64,000 bases of DNA from NCBI GenBank assembly GCA_045646905.1, contig JAZRLP010000024.1, positions 186,001 to 250,000 of the forward strand. Direction: 5' to 3'. Below are positions 49,503 through 58,400 of the stretch, piece by piece. Source of the DNA: RGIG4079 sp045646905 (GTDB lineage Bacteria; Bacteroidota; Bacteroidia; Bacteroidales; Muribaculaceae). The translations under genes were made by a program, and so were the position numbers. Under the pieces are notes generated by a model. It was not told the DNA's origin, ran no database searches, and worked only from the letters and a program-made list of their open reading frames with translations. The stretch's first letter is position 1; the number at the start of each line of letters is the position of its first letter.

Positions 49503-51629
49503 ATGGCTAAATCAGACGAATTATTAAAATATACCCGTAATATCGGTATTATGGCTCACATCGATGCTGGTAAAACTACCACTTCTGAGCGTATTCTTTT
49601 CTATACCGGTCTTACTCACAAAATCGGTGAAGTTCATGATGGTGCTGCTACTATGGACTGGATGGAGCAAGAGCAAGAACGTGGTATCACTATCACATCT
49701 GCTGCTACTACCGCATTTTGGAAATATAACAACGATCAATATAAAATCAACTTGATTGACACCCCAGGACACGTTGACTTTACTGTAGAAGTAGAACGCT
49801 CACTCCGTGTACTTGATGGTGCTGTTGCTGCTTTCTGTGCTGTTGGTGGTGTTGAACCTCAATCTGAAACAGTGTGGCGTCAAGCTGATAAATATAATGT
49901 ACCTCGTATCGGTTATGTAAACAAAATGGACCGTTCAGGTGCTAACTTCTTTGAAGTAGTGCGTCAGCTTAAGGAAGTTCTTGGTGCAAATCCTTGCCCT
50001 ATCCAAATTCCTATCGGTGCTGAAGAAACTTTCAAAGGTATCGTTGACCTCGTTACAATGAAGGCTTACTACTGGCCCGATGAACAACAAGGTGCTGACT
50101 ATGTTATCGAAGAAATCCCTGCTACTCTTCAAGATGAAGCTGAAGAATGGCGCGACAAAATGCTCGAAAAAATTGCTGAGTATGACGACGCATTGATGGA
50201 AAAATACTTCGATGATCCTTCAACTATCACTGAAGAAGAAATTCGCAATGGTATCCGCAAAGCAACTCTTACAATGGACATCGTTCCTATGACTTGCGGT
50301 AGCTCATTCAAAAACAAAGGTGTTCAATGTTTGTTGAACAATGTTTGTGCTTATCTTCCTAGCCCATCTGATGGTGGTGCAATCGAAGGTCACTCAGTAG
50401 ATAACCCTGAAGAAGTGATCACTCGTCAACCTTCAAGCGATGAGCCTATGTGTGCTCTTGCGTTTAAGATTGCAACTGACCCATATGTAGGTCGTCTTTG
50501 CTTCTTCCGTGTTTACTCAGGTGACATGGCTGCTGGTAGCTATGTATTCAACTCACGCTCTGGTAAGAAAGAACGTGTATCACGTCTCTTCCAAATGCAC
50601 TCAAGCAAGCAAAACCCAAAAGATGTAATCGGTTGTGGTGATATCGGTGCAGGTGTAGGTTTCAAAGATATCCGCACAGGTGATACTCTTTGTGCTGAAG
50701 ATGCTCCTATCGTACTTGAAGCAATGGAATTCCCCGAACCAGTTATCGGTATCGCAGTTGAGCCTAAAACTCAAAAAGACCTCGATAAACTTGGTGTTGG
50801 TCTCCAAAAACTTGCTGAAGAAGACCCAACATTTACAGTACAAACTAACGAAGAAACTGGTCAAACAGTTATCTCAGGTATGGGTGAGCTTCACCTCGAT
50901 ATTATTATCGACCGTCTTCGTCGTGAGTTTAAAGTAGAATGTAACCAAGGTCGTCCTCAAGTTACTTACAAAGAATCAATCACTCAATCAGTTGAACTTC
51001 GCGAAGTATTCAAGAAACAAACTGGTGGTCGTGGTAAATTTGCTGATATCATCGTTCGCGTTGAGCCAGTAGATGAAGGATTCGAAGGTAACCTCCAATT
51101 TGTTGACGAAGTTAAAGGTGGTAACATTCCTAAAGAATATATCCCTTCAATCCAAAAAGGTTTCGTAACTGCAATGAAGAATGGTGTTCTTGCTGGTTAC
51201 CCAGTAGAACAACTCAAAGTAACTGTTGTTGATGGTTCATTCCACCCAGTTGACTCTGACCAACTTTCATTTGAGCTTTGTGCTATCCAAGCATTCAAGA
51301 AAGCTTCAGAAAAAGCAGGTCCTGTTCTTCTCGAACCTATCATGAAGATCGAAGTTGTTACTCCCGAAGAAAGCATGGGTGATGTAATCTCTGACTTGAA
51401 CAAACGTCGTGGTCAAGTAGAAGGTATGGAAACAAGCCGCAGCGGCGCTCGCGTTGTTAAAGCTAAAGCTCCATTGGCCGAAATGTTTGGTTATGTTACT
51501 GCATTGCGTACTATCACTTCTGGTCGTGCTACATCAACTATGTCATTCTCTCACTATGACGAAGTAAGTAGCTCAATCGCTAAAAATGTCTTGACTGAAT
51601 GCCAAGGCCGTGTTGATTTGTTGAAATAA
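49503..51629 (+). CDS. fusA: Elongation factor G
   Basis: A 708-residue translocase GTPase. G1 NIGIMAHIDAGKTTTSERIL, switch I DWMEQEQERGITITSAATT, G3 DTPGHVDFT, and G4 NKMDRSGANF are intact. Domains II-V follow, with the domain IV tip near GGRGKFADIIVRVEP and domain V ending SFSHYDEVSSSI. Length is standard. Bacteroidetes often carry a second EF-G, so this copy, in the str operon between rpsG and rpsJ, is the canonical one. tuf is not in this operon here; the next gene is rpsJ. Confidence 0.97.
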   Translation: MAKSDELLKYTRNIGIMAHIDAGKTTTSERILFYTGLTHKIGEVHDGAATMDWMEQEQERGITITSAATTAFWKYNNDQYKINLIDTPGHVDFTVEVERSLRVLDGAVAAFCAVGGVEPQSETVWRQADKYNVPRIGYVNKMDRSGANFFEVVRQLKEVLGANPCPIQIPIGAEETFKGIVDLVTMKAYYWPDEQQGADYVIEEIPATLQDEAEEWRDKMLEKIAEYDDALMEKYFDDPSTITEEEIRNGIRKATLTMDIVPMTCGSSFKNKGVQCLLNNVCAYLPSPSDGGAIEGHSVDNPEEVITRQPSSDEPMCALAFKIATDPYVGRLCFFRVYSGDMAAGSYVFNSRSGKKERVSRLFQMHSSKQNPKDVIGCGDIGAGVGFKDIRTGDTLCAEDAPIVLEAMEFPEPVIGIAVEPKTQKDLDKLGVGLQKLAEEDPTFTVQTNEETGQTVISGMGELHLDIIIDRLRREFKVECNQGRPQVTYKESITQSVELREVFKKQTGGRGKFADIIVRVEPVDEGFEGNLQFVDEVKGGNIPKEYIPSIQKGFVTAMKNGVLAGYPVEQLKVTVVDGSFHPVDSDQLSFELCAIQAFKKASEKAGPVLLEPIMKIEVVTPEESMGDVISDLNKRRGQVEGMETSRSGARVVKAKAPLAEMFGYVTALRTITSGRATSTMSFSHYDEVSSSIAKNVLTECQGRVDLLK

Positions 51630-51649
51630 TACTTTATTATATAAATAAT

Positions 51650-51955
51650 ATGAGCCAAAAAATCAGAATTAAGCTAAAATCTTACGACCACAACTTGGTT
51701 GACAAGTCGGCTGAAAAGATTGTTAAGACTGTTAAGGCTACAGGTGCGGTAATCAGCGGTCCTATACCCTTACCCACTCACAAACGTATCTTTACAGTTA
51801 ACCGTTCGACATTCGTGAACAAAAAATCACGCGAACAATTCCAACTTTCATCATTCAAACGTCTTATCGACATCTACAACTCAACTGCAAAGACAGTAGA
51901 TGCTCTTATGAAGCTCGAACTCCCTAGCGGTGTAGAAGTAGAAATTAAGGTGTAA
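51650..51955 (+). CDS. rpsJ: Ribosomal protein S10
   Basis: A 101-residue protein of the 30S head that also partners NusB in antitermination. IRIKLKSYDHNLVDKSAEKI (4-23) and GPIPLPTHKRIFTVNRS are diagnostic. It lies 20 bases after fusA, so str and S10 operons are joined without an intervening tuf, the arrangement I expect in Bacteroidetes. Confidence 0.97.
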   Translation: MSQKIRIKLKSYDHNLVDKSAEKIVKTVKATGAVISGPIPLPTHKRIFTVNRSTFVNKKSREQFQLSSFKRLIDIYNSTAKTVDALMKLELPSGVEVEIKV

Positions 51956-51992
51956 TTTTAGCAAAGTAGAAAAATTTTTAAATTAAAGAGAA

Positions 51993-52610
51993 ATGCCAGG
52001 ATTATTAGGAAAAAAAATCGGAATGACATCCGTTTTCAGTGCCGATGGTAAAAATACACCATGCACTGTTATCGAAGTAGGTCCTTGTGTGGTTACTCAA
52101 GTAAAAACTCTTGAAAACGATGGGTATGAAGCTCTTCAACTCGGTTACGAGGATAAAAAAGAGAAACATACTACTAACCCTGAAATGGGTCACTTCAAGA
52201 AAGCAGGTGTAACACCCAAGAGACACTTGGCCGAGTTCAAAGGATTTGAAGGCGAATACAAACTTGGTGACGCCATTACAGTTGAAATGTTTGCAGAAGG
52301 TGACTTCGTTGACATCGCAGGCACTTCAAAAGGTAAAGGTTTCCAAGGTGTTGTAAAACGTCACGGTTTCGGTGGTGTGGGTCAATCTACTCACGGTCAA
52401 CACAACCGTCTTCGCGCACCCGGTTCTGTGGGCGCATGTTCTTATCCCGCTAAAGTATTCAAAGGAATGCGTATGGCAGGACAAACCGGCAATAAGCGTG
52501 TAACCGTGCAAAACCTCCAAGTATTGAAGGTGATTGCCGAACACAATCTAATGATGATTAAGGGATCTATCCCCGGAAGTAAAGGTTCAATCGTAATAAT
52601 TGAGAAATAA
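51993..52610 (+). CDS. rplC: Ribosomal protein L3
   Basis: A 205-residue early-assembly protein near the peptidyl transferase centre. It starts MPGLLGKKIGMTSVFSADGK and contains the loop GVVKRHGFGGVGQSTHGQHN that reaches the catalytic site, then RAPGSVGACSYPAKVFKGMR. The glutamine methylated in other species lies in this loop. The final TAA overlaps the rplD ATG by one base (TAATG). Confidence 0.97.
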   Translation: MPGLLGKKIGMTSVFSADGKNTPCTVIEVGPCVVTQVKTLENDGYEALQLGYEDKKEKHTTNPEMGHFKKAGVTPKRHLAEFKGFEGEYKLGDAITVEMFAEGDFVDIAGTSKGKGFQGVVKRHGFGGVGQSTHGQHNRLRAPGSVGACSYPAKVFKGMRMAGQTGNKRVTVQNLQVLKVIAEHNLMMIKGSIPGSKGSIVIIEK

Positions 52611-53230
52611 TGGAACTCGCAGTATATAATATTAAAGGAGAAGACACTGGTCGCAAAGTTCAATTGAACGACGAAGTGTTTGCAATCGAAGCAAACGAGC
52701 ATGCCGTATATCTCGATGTTAAGCAATACTTGGCTAATCAACGTCAAGGTACTCACAAAGCCAAAGAAAGAAGCGAAGTATCTGGTTCTACCCGCAAGCT
52801 TCACAAGCAAAAAGGTGGTGGTGGTGCTCGTATCGGTGACATCAACTCACCTGTATTGGTAGGTGGTGGCCGCGTATTTGGTCCACGTCCTCGTGATTAC
52901 CGTTTCAAACTTAACAAGAAACTCAAACAACTTGCTCGCAAGTCGGCTTTGACATACAAGGCACAAGATAACGAAATCATTATCGTTGAAGACTTCACTT
53001 TTGAAGCTCCAAAGACTAAAGAATTCGTAAACTTTGCTAAAAATCTACAAATTGCTGATAAGAAAGCGCTTTTCGTTTTAGCAAATGAAAATAAAAACGT
53101 ATATTTGTCAGCTCGAAATCTTCCAACTGCAAACGTGATGATTGCAGCGGAAGTGAATACTTATGCAATTCTCAACAACAAAGCTATTGTCCTTACGGAA
53201 AGTAGCCTTGACGTTATTAATAAATTTTAA
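52610..53230 (+). CDS. rplD: Ribosomal protein L4
   Basis: A 206-residue 23S rRNA-binding protein lining the exit tunnel. GTHKAKERSEVSGSTRKLHK and GGGGARIGDINSPVLVGGGR form the long loop typical of L4. In enteric bacteria L4 represses its own operon; whether that holds here is unknown. Start overlaps the rplC stop. Its stop is followed at once by the strong Shine-Dalgarno sequence of rplW. Confidence 0.97.
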   Translation: MELAVYNIKGEDTGRKVQLNDEVFAIEANEHAVYLDVKQYLANQRQGTHKAKERSEVSGSTRKLHKQKGGGGARIGDINSPVLVGGGRVFGPRPRDYRFKLNKKLKQLARKSALTYKAQDNEIIIVEDFTFEAPKTKEFVNFAKNLQIADKKALFVLANENKNVYLSARNLPTANVMIAAEVNTYAILNNKAIVLTESSLDVINKF

Positions 53231-53235
53231 GGAGG
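53229..53235 (+). promoter_or_regulatory. Perfect Shine-Dalgarno sequence of rplW
   Basis: AAGGAGG nine bases before the rplW ATG. Most starts in this window have none, so this site stands out. Confidence 0.8.
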
Positions 53236-53244
53236 ACAAAGAAA

Positions 53245-53535
53245 ATGGATATAATGATTAAACCAATCGTTACAGAGAAAGCTACTAAGCTTACAGAAAA
53301 GCTTAATCGCTACACTTTCCGCGTATCTCTAAATGCCAACAAGTATCAAATCAAATCTTTGGTTGAGCAACTTTATGGCGTGAAAGTAGTTAATGTCAAC
53401 ACTCTTGTTGTTAGAGGTAAAAACAAGTCTCGTTGGACTAAGAGCGGTCTTCTTCGTGGTAAAACTACTACGTGGAAGAAAGCGTTCATTACAGTTGGCG
53501 AAGGCGAAACTATTGACTTTTATAGCAACATATAA
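53245..53535 (+). CDS. rplW: Ribosomal protein L23
   Basis: A 96-residue protein at the tunnel exit that docks trigger factor and SRP. MIKPIVTEKATKLTEKLNRY and YTFRVSLNANKYQIKSLVEQ are conserved, as is YGVKVVNVNTLVVRGK. It is preceded by a full AAGGAGG sequence at ideal distance, rare in this phylum, which may set its output apart from rplD. Confidence 0.97.
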   Translation: MDIMIKPIVTEKATKLTEKLNRYTFRVSLNANKYQIKSLVEQLYGVKVVNVNTLVVRGKNKSRWTKSGLLRGKTTTWKKAFITVGEGETIDFYSNI

Positions 53536-53541
53536 TAGAAA

Positions 53542-54369
53542 ATGGCAGTAAGAAAATTGAAGCCCACAACACCGGGGCAAAGACACAAGATTATTGGTGT
53601 ATTTAAAGGTACAATCACTGCTAGTACACCAGAGAAATCTCTTACAGTCGGTAAGAAAGCGTCCGGAGGTCGTAATGCCGAAGGTCACCTAACCACCCGT
53701 TACCTTGGTGGCGGTCACAAACGCAAATACCGTTTCATTGACTTTAAGAGAAATAAAGACGGTGTTCCCGCAGTAGTAAAATCAATCGAGTATGACCCAA
53801 ACCGTTCAGCTCGTATTGCTCTTCTTTACTATGTAGACGGAGCTAAGGCTTATATAATTGCACCCAACGGCTTAGAAGTTGGCGCAACAGTTGTAAGCGG
53901 TGAAAATGTAGCACCCGAAGTAGGTAACGCTCTTCCATTGAGCAAAATTCCTGTGGGTACTCTCATCCACAACATCGAGTTGCGTCCCGGTCAAGGAGCA
54001 TTTATGGCTCGTTCAGCCGGTACTTTCGCGCAATTGACTTCTCGCGAAGGAGCTTATGCAATTATCAAATTACCTTCAGGTGAAACACGTAAAGTGCTCG
54101 CAGCTTGTAAAGCTACTATTGGTGTAGTTGGTAACAGCGAACACTCTCTTGAACGTTCAGGTAAAGCCGGTCGTTCACGCTGGCTCGGACGTCGTCCACG
54201 CAACCGTGGTGTAGTAATGAACCCTGTAGATCACCCAATGGGTGGTGGTGAAGGCCGTGCATCTGGTGGTCACCCACGTTCTCGCAAGGGCTTGTATGCT
54301 AAGGGTCTTAAGACACGTGCACCGAAGAAACATTCTTCAAAGTACATTATTGAAAGAAGAAAAAAGTAA
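53542..54369 (+). CDS. rplB: Ribosomal protein L2
   Basis: A 275-residue protein needed for subunit joining and peptidyl transfer. MAVRKLKPTTPGQRHKIIG opens it, GRNAEGHLTTRYLGGGHKRK and GRRPRNRGVVMNPVDHPMGG (with the conserved histidine near the catalytic centre) are intact, followed by GEGRASGGHPRSRKG. Standard length. Six bases after rplW. Confidence 0.98.
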   Translation: MAVRKLKPTTPGQRHKIIGVFKGTITASTPEKSLTVGKKASGGRNAEGHLTTRYLGGGHKRKYRFIDFKRNKDGVPAVVKSIEYDPNRSARIALLYYVDGAKAYIIAPNGLEVGATVVSGENVAPEVGNALPLSKIPVGTLIHNIELRPGQGAFMARSAGTFAQLTSREGAYAIIKLPSGETRKVLAACKATIGVVGNSEHSLERSGKAGRSRWLGRRPRNRGVVMNPVDHPMGGGEGRASGGHPRSRKGLYAKGLKTRAPKKHSSKYIIERRKK

Positions 54370-54388
54370 TCTGATTAATTAAGTAACT

Positions 54389-54658
54389 ATGAGTCGTTCA
54401 TTAAAAAAAGGCCCATTTATCAGCGTCAAATTGGAAAAGAAAGTGACAGCGATGAATGAAAGCGGAAAGCAATCAGTTATCAAAACTTGGAGCCGCGCTT
54501 CAATGATTGCTCCCGAATTCGTTGGACACACTTTTGCAGTTCACAATGGTAATAAATTCATTCCTGTTTACGTCACTGAAAACATGGTAGGTCACAAACT
54601 TGGAGAATTTGCTCCTACTCGCACCTTCCGTGGTCACGGCGGTAACAAGAAAAAATAA
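54389..54658 (+). CDS. rpsS: Ribosomal protein S19
   Basis: An 89-residue 30S head protein. MSRSLKKGPFISVKLEKKV, TWSRASMIAPEFVGHTFAVH and MVGHKLGEFAPTRTFRGHGG are all diagnostic. It forms a complex with S13 and contacts the A-site finger of the large subunit. The spacing to rplV (48 bases) contains no extra element that I can see. Confidence 0.97.
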   Translation: MSRSLKKGPFISVKLEKKVTAMNESGKQSVIKTWSRASMIAPEFVGHTFAVHNGNKFIPVYVTENMVGHKLGEFAPTRTFRGHGGNKKK

Positions 54659-54706
54659 TAGAGGCCTGTTATAAATAATTTTTGATAAAAAAAGAAATTA
54701 AATACA

Positions 54707-55117
54707 ATGGGTGTAAGAAAAAGACAATCAGCCGAAGTAATGAAGGAAACCCGCAAATCACAAGCTTTTGCTAAGTTGGTTAACGTTCCTTCTTCTCCTC
54801 GCAAAATGCGTCTCGTTGCAGACATGGTGCGTGGCCAAGAAGTGTTCCGTGCATTGGGTATCCTCAAGTTCTCCAACAAAGAGGCTGCTGCTAAAGTTGA
54901 AAAACTTTTGCGTTCAGCTATCGCTAACTGGGAGGCAAAAAATGAGAAAAAAGCTGAAAACGGTGAACTTTACATTAGCACAATCTTCGTTACTTGTGCT
55001 CCAATGTTGAAACGTCTCCGCACAGCTCCTCAAGGTAGAGGTTATAGAATTCGTAAACGTTCAAATCACGTTACGTTGTTTGTAGATACAATTGATAACG
55101 CTAAAAAAGAGGCATAA
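54707..55117 (+). CDS. rplV: Ribosomal protein L22
   Basis: A 136-residue protein whose beta hairpin lines the exit tunnel. VNVPSSPRKMRLVADMVRGQ and APMLKRLRTAPQGRGYRIRK are conserved; the latter is the tunnel loop where macrolide-resistance changes occur in other species. The C-terminal KRSNHVTLFVDTI is normal. rpsC follows by 3 bases. Confidence 0.96.
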   Translation: MGVRKRQSAEVMKETRKSQAFAKLVNVPSSPRKMRLVADMVRGQEVFRALGILKFSNKEAAAKVEKLLRSAIANWEAKNEKKAENGELYISTIFVTCAPMLKRLRTAPQGRGYRIRKRSNHVTLFVDTIDNAKKEA

Positions 55118-55120
55118 GAA

Positions 55121-55843
55121 ATGGGACAAAAAGTAAATCCAATCAGTAATCGTTTAGGTGTCATCCGTGGATGGGATTCTAACTGGTATGGTGGAAACAA
55201 GTATGGTGATACTTTGCTCGAAGACTCAAAACTTCGCAAATATCTCAACGTCCGCTTAGCCAAATCAAGCGTTTCTCGCATTGTTATTGAGCGCACTTTG
55301 AAACTTATCACTATCACAGTGTGTACTTCACGCCCCGGTATCATTATCGGTAAAGGTGGTAGCGAAGTTGAAAAACTCAAAGAAGAGCTCAAGAAAATCA
55401 CCGACAAAGATGTACAAATCAACATCTTTGAAATTAAACGCCCCGAGCTCGATGCACAAATCGTGGCTAGCACTGTAGCTCGTCAAATCGAAGGCAAAAT
55501 CGCATATCGTCGTGCAGTGAAAATGGCTATCGCTGGTTCTATGCGCAGCGGTGCTGAAGGTATCAAAGTACAAGTGAGTGGCCGTCTTAACGGAGCTGAA
55601 ATGGCTCGTAGCGAGATGTTCAAAGAAGGACGTACTCCTCTTCACACTCTCCGTGCTGATATCGACTATGCACTTGTTGAAGCACACACTAAAGTGGGTG
55701 TTATCGGCGTGAAAGTGTGGATTTGTCGTGGTGAAGTTTACGGTAAACGCGATCTCGCTCCTTCTTTCACTTCTAACAACAAAGAAGGTCGTGGTAATGG
55801 TAACGGCTCTCGTCGTGGTGGTTTCCGTAACAAGAAAAAATAA
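55121..55843 (+). CDS. rpsC: Ribosomal protein S3
   Basis: A 240-residue protein at the mRNA entry tunnel with helicase activity together with S4 and S5. MGQKVNPISNRLGVIRGWDS, the KH motif CTSRPGIIIGKGGSEVEKLK and the C-terminal GVIGVKVWICRGEVYGKRD are intact. An Arg/Gly/Asn-rich tail (GRGNGNGSRRGGFRNKKK) extends it beyond the core, usual in Bacteroidetes. Confidence 0.97.
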   Translation: MGQKVNPISNRLGVIRGWDSNWYGGNKYGDTLLEDSKLRKYLNVRLAKSSVSRIVIERTLKLITITVCTSRPGIIIGKGGSEVEKLKEELKKITDKDVQINIFEIKRPELDAQIVASTVARQIEGKIAYRRAVKMAIAGSMRSGAEGIKVQVSGRLNGAEMARSEMFKEGRTPLHTLRADIDYALVEAHTKVGVIGVKVWICRGEVYGKRDLAPSFTSNNKEGRGNGNGSRRGGFRNKKK

Positions 55844-55873
55844 TCGTTAAACATCAATTGATTCAACACAACA

Positions 55874-56305
55874 ATGTTACAACCAAAGAAAACTAAATTT
55901 CGCCGTCAACAAAAAGGCCGCATGAAAGGTAACGCTCAACGCGGTAATCAGTTGGCATTCGGTTCTTTTGGTATAAAGACTTTGGAGTCAAAATGGATTA
56001 CTGGTCGCCAAATTGAGGCTGCTCGTATCGCTGTGACTCGTTATATGCAACGTCAAGGTCAAATCTGGATTCGCATATTCCCCGACAAGCCTATCACCAA
56101 AAAACCTGCTGAAGTGCGTATGGGTAAAGGTAAAGGTGCTCCCGAAGGTTTCGTAGCTCCTGTTACTCCAGGTCGCATGCTTATTGAAGTAGAAGGCGTA
56201 AGCTTTGAGATTGCAAAAGAAGCACTTCGCTTAGCAGCTCAAAAGCTCCCAGTGACTACTAAATTCGTAGTACGCCGTGATTATGATCCAACTCAAAATG
56301 TGTAA
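55874..56305 (+). CDS. rplP: Ribosomal protein L16
   Basis: A 143-residue protein that helps position A-site tRNA. MLQPKKTKFRRQQKGRMKGN and RIFPDKPITKKPAEVRMGKG are diagnostic, as is GRMLIEVEGVSFEIAKEALR. The arginine hydroxylated in some bacteria (in PITKKPAEVRMG) is present. Followed by rpmC after 6 bases. Confidence 0.97.
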   Translation: MLQPKKTKFRRQQKGRMKGNAQRGNQLAFGSFGIKTLESKWITGRQIEAARIAVTRYMQRQGQIWIRIFPDKPITKKPAEVRMGKGKGAPEGFVAPVTPGRMLIEVEGVSFEIAKEALRLAAQKLPVTTKFVVRRDYDPTQNV

Positions 56306-56311
56306 AAGATT

Positions 56312-56509
56312 ATGAAGAAAGAAGAAATCAAAGAACTTAGCACTCAAGACCTCAAAGATCGTCTTGTAGAGATGGAAAAAGATTACCTTCAACTCAAGGT
56401 TAATCACGCAGTTTCTCCTCTTGATAGCCCTGCTAAGATTACACATGATCGTAAAATGATTGCACGCGTTAAGACAGAGTTGCGTCAGCGCGAACTTAAC
56501 AATAAATAA
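56312..56509 (+). CDS. rpmC: Ribosomal protein L29
   Basis: A 65-residue two-helix protein near the tunnel exit, partner of L23. KEEIKELSTQDLKDRLVEME and KITHDRKMIARVKTELRQRE give the normal antiparallel helices. Position between L16 and S17 is universal. rpsQ follows by 11 bases. Confidence 0.95.
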   Translation: MKKEEIKELSTQDLKDRLVEMEKDYLQLKVNHAVSPLDSPAKITHDRKMIARVKTELRQRELNNK

Positions 56510-56520
56510 TCCCAAAACAA

Positions 56521-56778
56521 ATGGAAAAAAGAAATTTAAGAAAAGAACGTATTGGGGTTGTATCGAGCAACAAGGGTGACAAAACTATCACTGTTACTAT
56601 TAAGTGGAAAGAAAAACACCCTATCTATGGTAAATTTGTGAACAAAACAAAGAAATACCATGCTCATGATGAAAAGAATGAGTGCCAAGTTGGCGATACA
56701 GTGAAGCTGATGGAAACTCGTCCATTGAGCAAAACCAAAAGATGGAGATTAGTAGAAATAATCGAAAAAGTTAAGTAA
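56521..56778 (+). CDS. rpsQ: Ribosomal protein S17
   Basis: An 85-residue early-binding 30S protein with an OB fold. RKERIGVVSSNKGDKTITVT and HPIYGKFVNKTKKYHAHDEK are diagnostic, and VGDTVKLMETRPLSKTKRWR closes the domain. rplN follows by 5 bases. Confidence 0.96.
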   Translation: MEKRNLRKERIGVVSSNKGDKTITVTIKWKEKHPIYGKFVNKTKKYHAHDEKNECQVGDTVKLMETRPLSKTKRWRLVEIIEKVK

Positions 56779-56783
56779 TAATT

Positions 56784-57149
56784 ATGATACAGACTGAATC
56801 ACGTTTAACTGTTGCAGATAACAGTGGTGCAAAAGAAGCACTCTGCATCCGCGTTTTAGGCGGTACAGGACGTCGTTACGCTTCGGTAGGTGACATTATC
56901 GTAGTTACTGTGAAAAGTGTCATCCCTTCATCGGACGTAAAGAAAGGTACTGTATCGAAAGCAGTTGTCGTTCGCACTAAGAAAGAAGTTCGTCGTCCCG
57001 ACGGTTCTTACATTCGCTTTGACGACAATGCATGTGTGTTATTGAATAATGCTGGTGAACTTCGCGGTACTCGCATCTTCGGCCCTGTCGCTCGTGAATT
57101 GCGTGCTACTAACATGAAGATAGTTTCACTCGCTCCTGAAGTACTTTAA
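56784..57149 (+). CDS. rplN: Ribosomal protein L14
   Basis: A 121-residue protein at the subunit interface and the binding site of the silencing factor RsfS. MIQTESRLTVADNSGAKEAL opens it; VVRTKKEVRRPDGSYIRFDD and GTRIFGPVARELRATNMKIV are intact. Length is standard at 121-122 residues. Confidence 0.98.
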   Translation: MIQTESRLTVADNSGAKEALCIRVLGGTGRRYASVGDIIVVTVKSVIPSSDVKKGTVSKAVVVRTKKEVRRPDGSYIRFDDNACVLLNNAGELRGTRIFGPVARELRATNMKIVSLAPEVL

Positions 57150-57171
57150 CCATTAAGCAAAATTAAAAGTA

Positions 57172-57492
57172 ATGAGTAAATTACATATTAAAAAGGGCGA
57201 TACCGTTTACGTTCTCAGTGGCGAAGACAAAGGTAAGCAAGGTCGTGTACTTTCAGTGCAAGTGACTAAGCAACGTGCCATTGTTGAAGGCGTAAATATC
57301 GTGACTAAGAGCACTAAGCCCAGCGCAAAACATCCACAAGGTGGTCTCATTAAGATGGAAGCACCTATTCACATCTCCAACCTCAGCCTTATCGATCCTA
57401 AAAGTGGCAAGCCCACTCGCGTAGGATTCCGTAAGGATGACAAAGGAGTTACAGTTCGTTATTCTAAAAAATCAGGAGAGGAGATTAAATAA
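57172..57492 (+). CDS. rplX: Ribosomal protein L24
   Basis: A 106-residue assembly initiator of the 50S subunit. The KOW motif is seen as IKKGDTVYVLSGEDKGKQGR, followed by VEGVNIVTKSTKPSAKHPQG. Its TAA shares a base with the rplE ATG (TAATG), so L24 and L5 are translationally coupled. Confidence 0.97.
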   Translation: MSKLHIKKGDTVYVLSGEDKGKQGRVLSVQVTKQRAIVEGVNIVTKSTKPSAKHPQGGLIKMEAPIHISNLSLIDPKSGKPTRVGFRKDDKGVTVRYSKKSGEEIK

Positions 57493-58037
57493 TGGCTACA
57501 ACTCTTAAGAAAGACTATACTGAGCGCATTGTCCCCGCTCTTATGAAAGAATTCAACTACAGCACTGTTATGCAAGTGCCCAAGTTGAAAAAGATTGTGA
57601 TCAATCAAGGTCTTGGTCAAGCTACTCAAGACAAAAAGATTATTGAAACAGCGATTAACGAGTTGACCGCTATCACTGGTCAAAAAGCAGTTGCTACTCT
57701 TTCAAAGAAAGACATCTCTAACTTCAAGCTTCGTAAAAAAATGCCTGTGGGCGTTATGGTAACTTTGCGTCGCGATTATATGTATGAGTTCCTTGAACGT
57801 CTCGTACGCATCGCTTTGCCTCGTATCCGTGACTTCAAAGGTATCGAAGGTAAACTTGATGGTCGTGGTAACTACACACTCGGTATCACTGAGCAAATTA
57901 TCTTCCCCGAAATCAACATCGATAACATTTCTAAATTGTTGGGTATGAACATCACTTTCGTTACATCTGCTAACACCGATGAAGAAGGTTATGCTCTTCT
58001 TAAACAATTTGGCTTACCTTTCAAAAACGCTAAATAA
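57492..58037 (+). CDS. rplE: Ribosomal protein L5
   Basis: A 181-residue 5S rRNA-binding protein. VPKLKKIVINQGLGQATQDK, the P-site loop region RNYTLGITEQ-like sequence (GRGNYTLGITEQIIFPEI) and TSANTDEEGYALLKQFGLPF are diagnostic. It contacts P-site tRNA and bridge B1b. rpsN follows by 10 bases. Confidence 0.97.
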   Translation: MATTLKKDYTERIVPALMKEFNYSTVMQVPKLKKIVINQGLGQATQDKKIIETAINELTAITGQKAVATLSKKDISNFKLRKKMPVGVMVTLRRDYMYEFLERLVRIALPRIRDFKGIEGKLDGRGNYTLGITEQIIFPEINIDNISKLLGMNITFVTSANTDEEGYALLKQFGLPFKNAK

Positions 58038-58047
58038 TTTCTGAAGT

Positions 58048-58317
58048 ATGGCTAAAGAATCAATGAAAGCCCGTGAAGTGAAAAGAGCTAAATTAGTTGC
58101 TAAATATGCCGCTAAAAAAGCTGCTCTCAAAGCAGCTGGCGACTATGAAGCACTTCAGCTCCTTCCCAAAAACGCTTCTTCTGTACGCCTTCACAACCGT
58201 TGTAGCATCACCGGTCGTCCTAAAGGTTACATGCGTCAATTTGGTATTTCACGTATCCAGTTCCGCGAAATGGCTTCGGCTGGTTTGATACCGGGTGTTA
58301 AAAAAGCAAGTTGGTAA
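58048..58317 (+). CDS. rpsN: Ribosomal protein S14, zinc-free form
   Basis: An 89-residue S14 of the long type. RLHNRCSITGRPKGYMRQFG and SRIQFREMASAGLIPGVKKA are conserved. The CxxC...CxxC zinc site of the short form is absent, which makes it the zinc-independent version. An 83-base gap with no gene follows before rpsH. Confidence 0.97.
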   Translation: MAKESMKAREVKRAKLVAKYAAKKAALKAAGDYEALQLLPKNASSVRLHNRCSITGRPKGYMRQFGISRIQFREMASAGLIPGVKKASW

Positions 58318-58400
58318 TTTTACTCTACAACTCGCATAAAAATTTAGAGAGTATTAAATATTGTTCGGATTAACCGAATCAATTTAAACAATTAATAAAA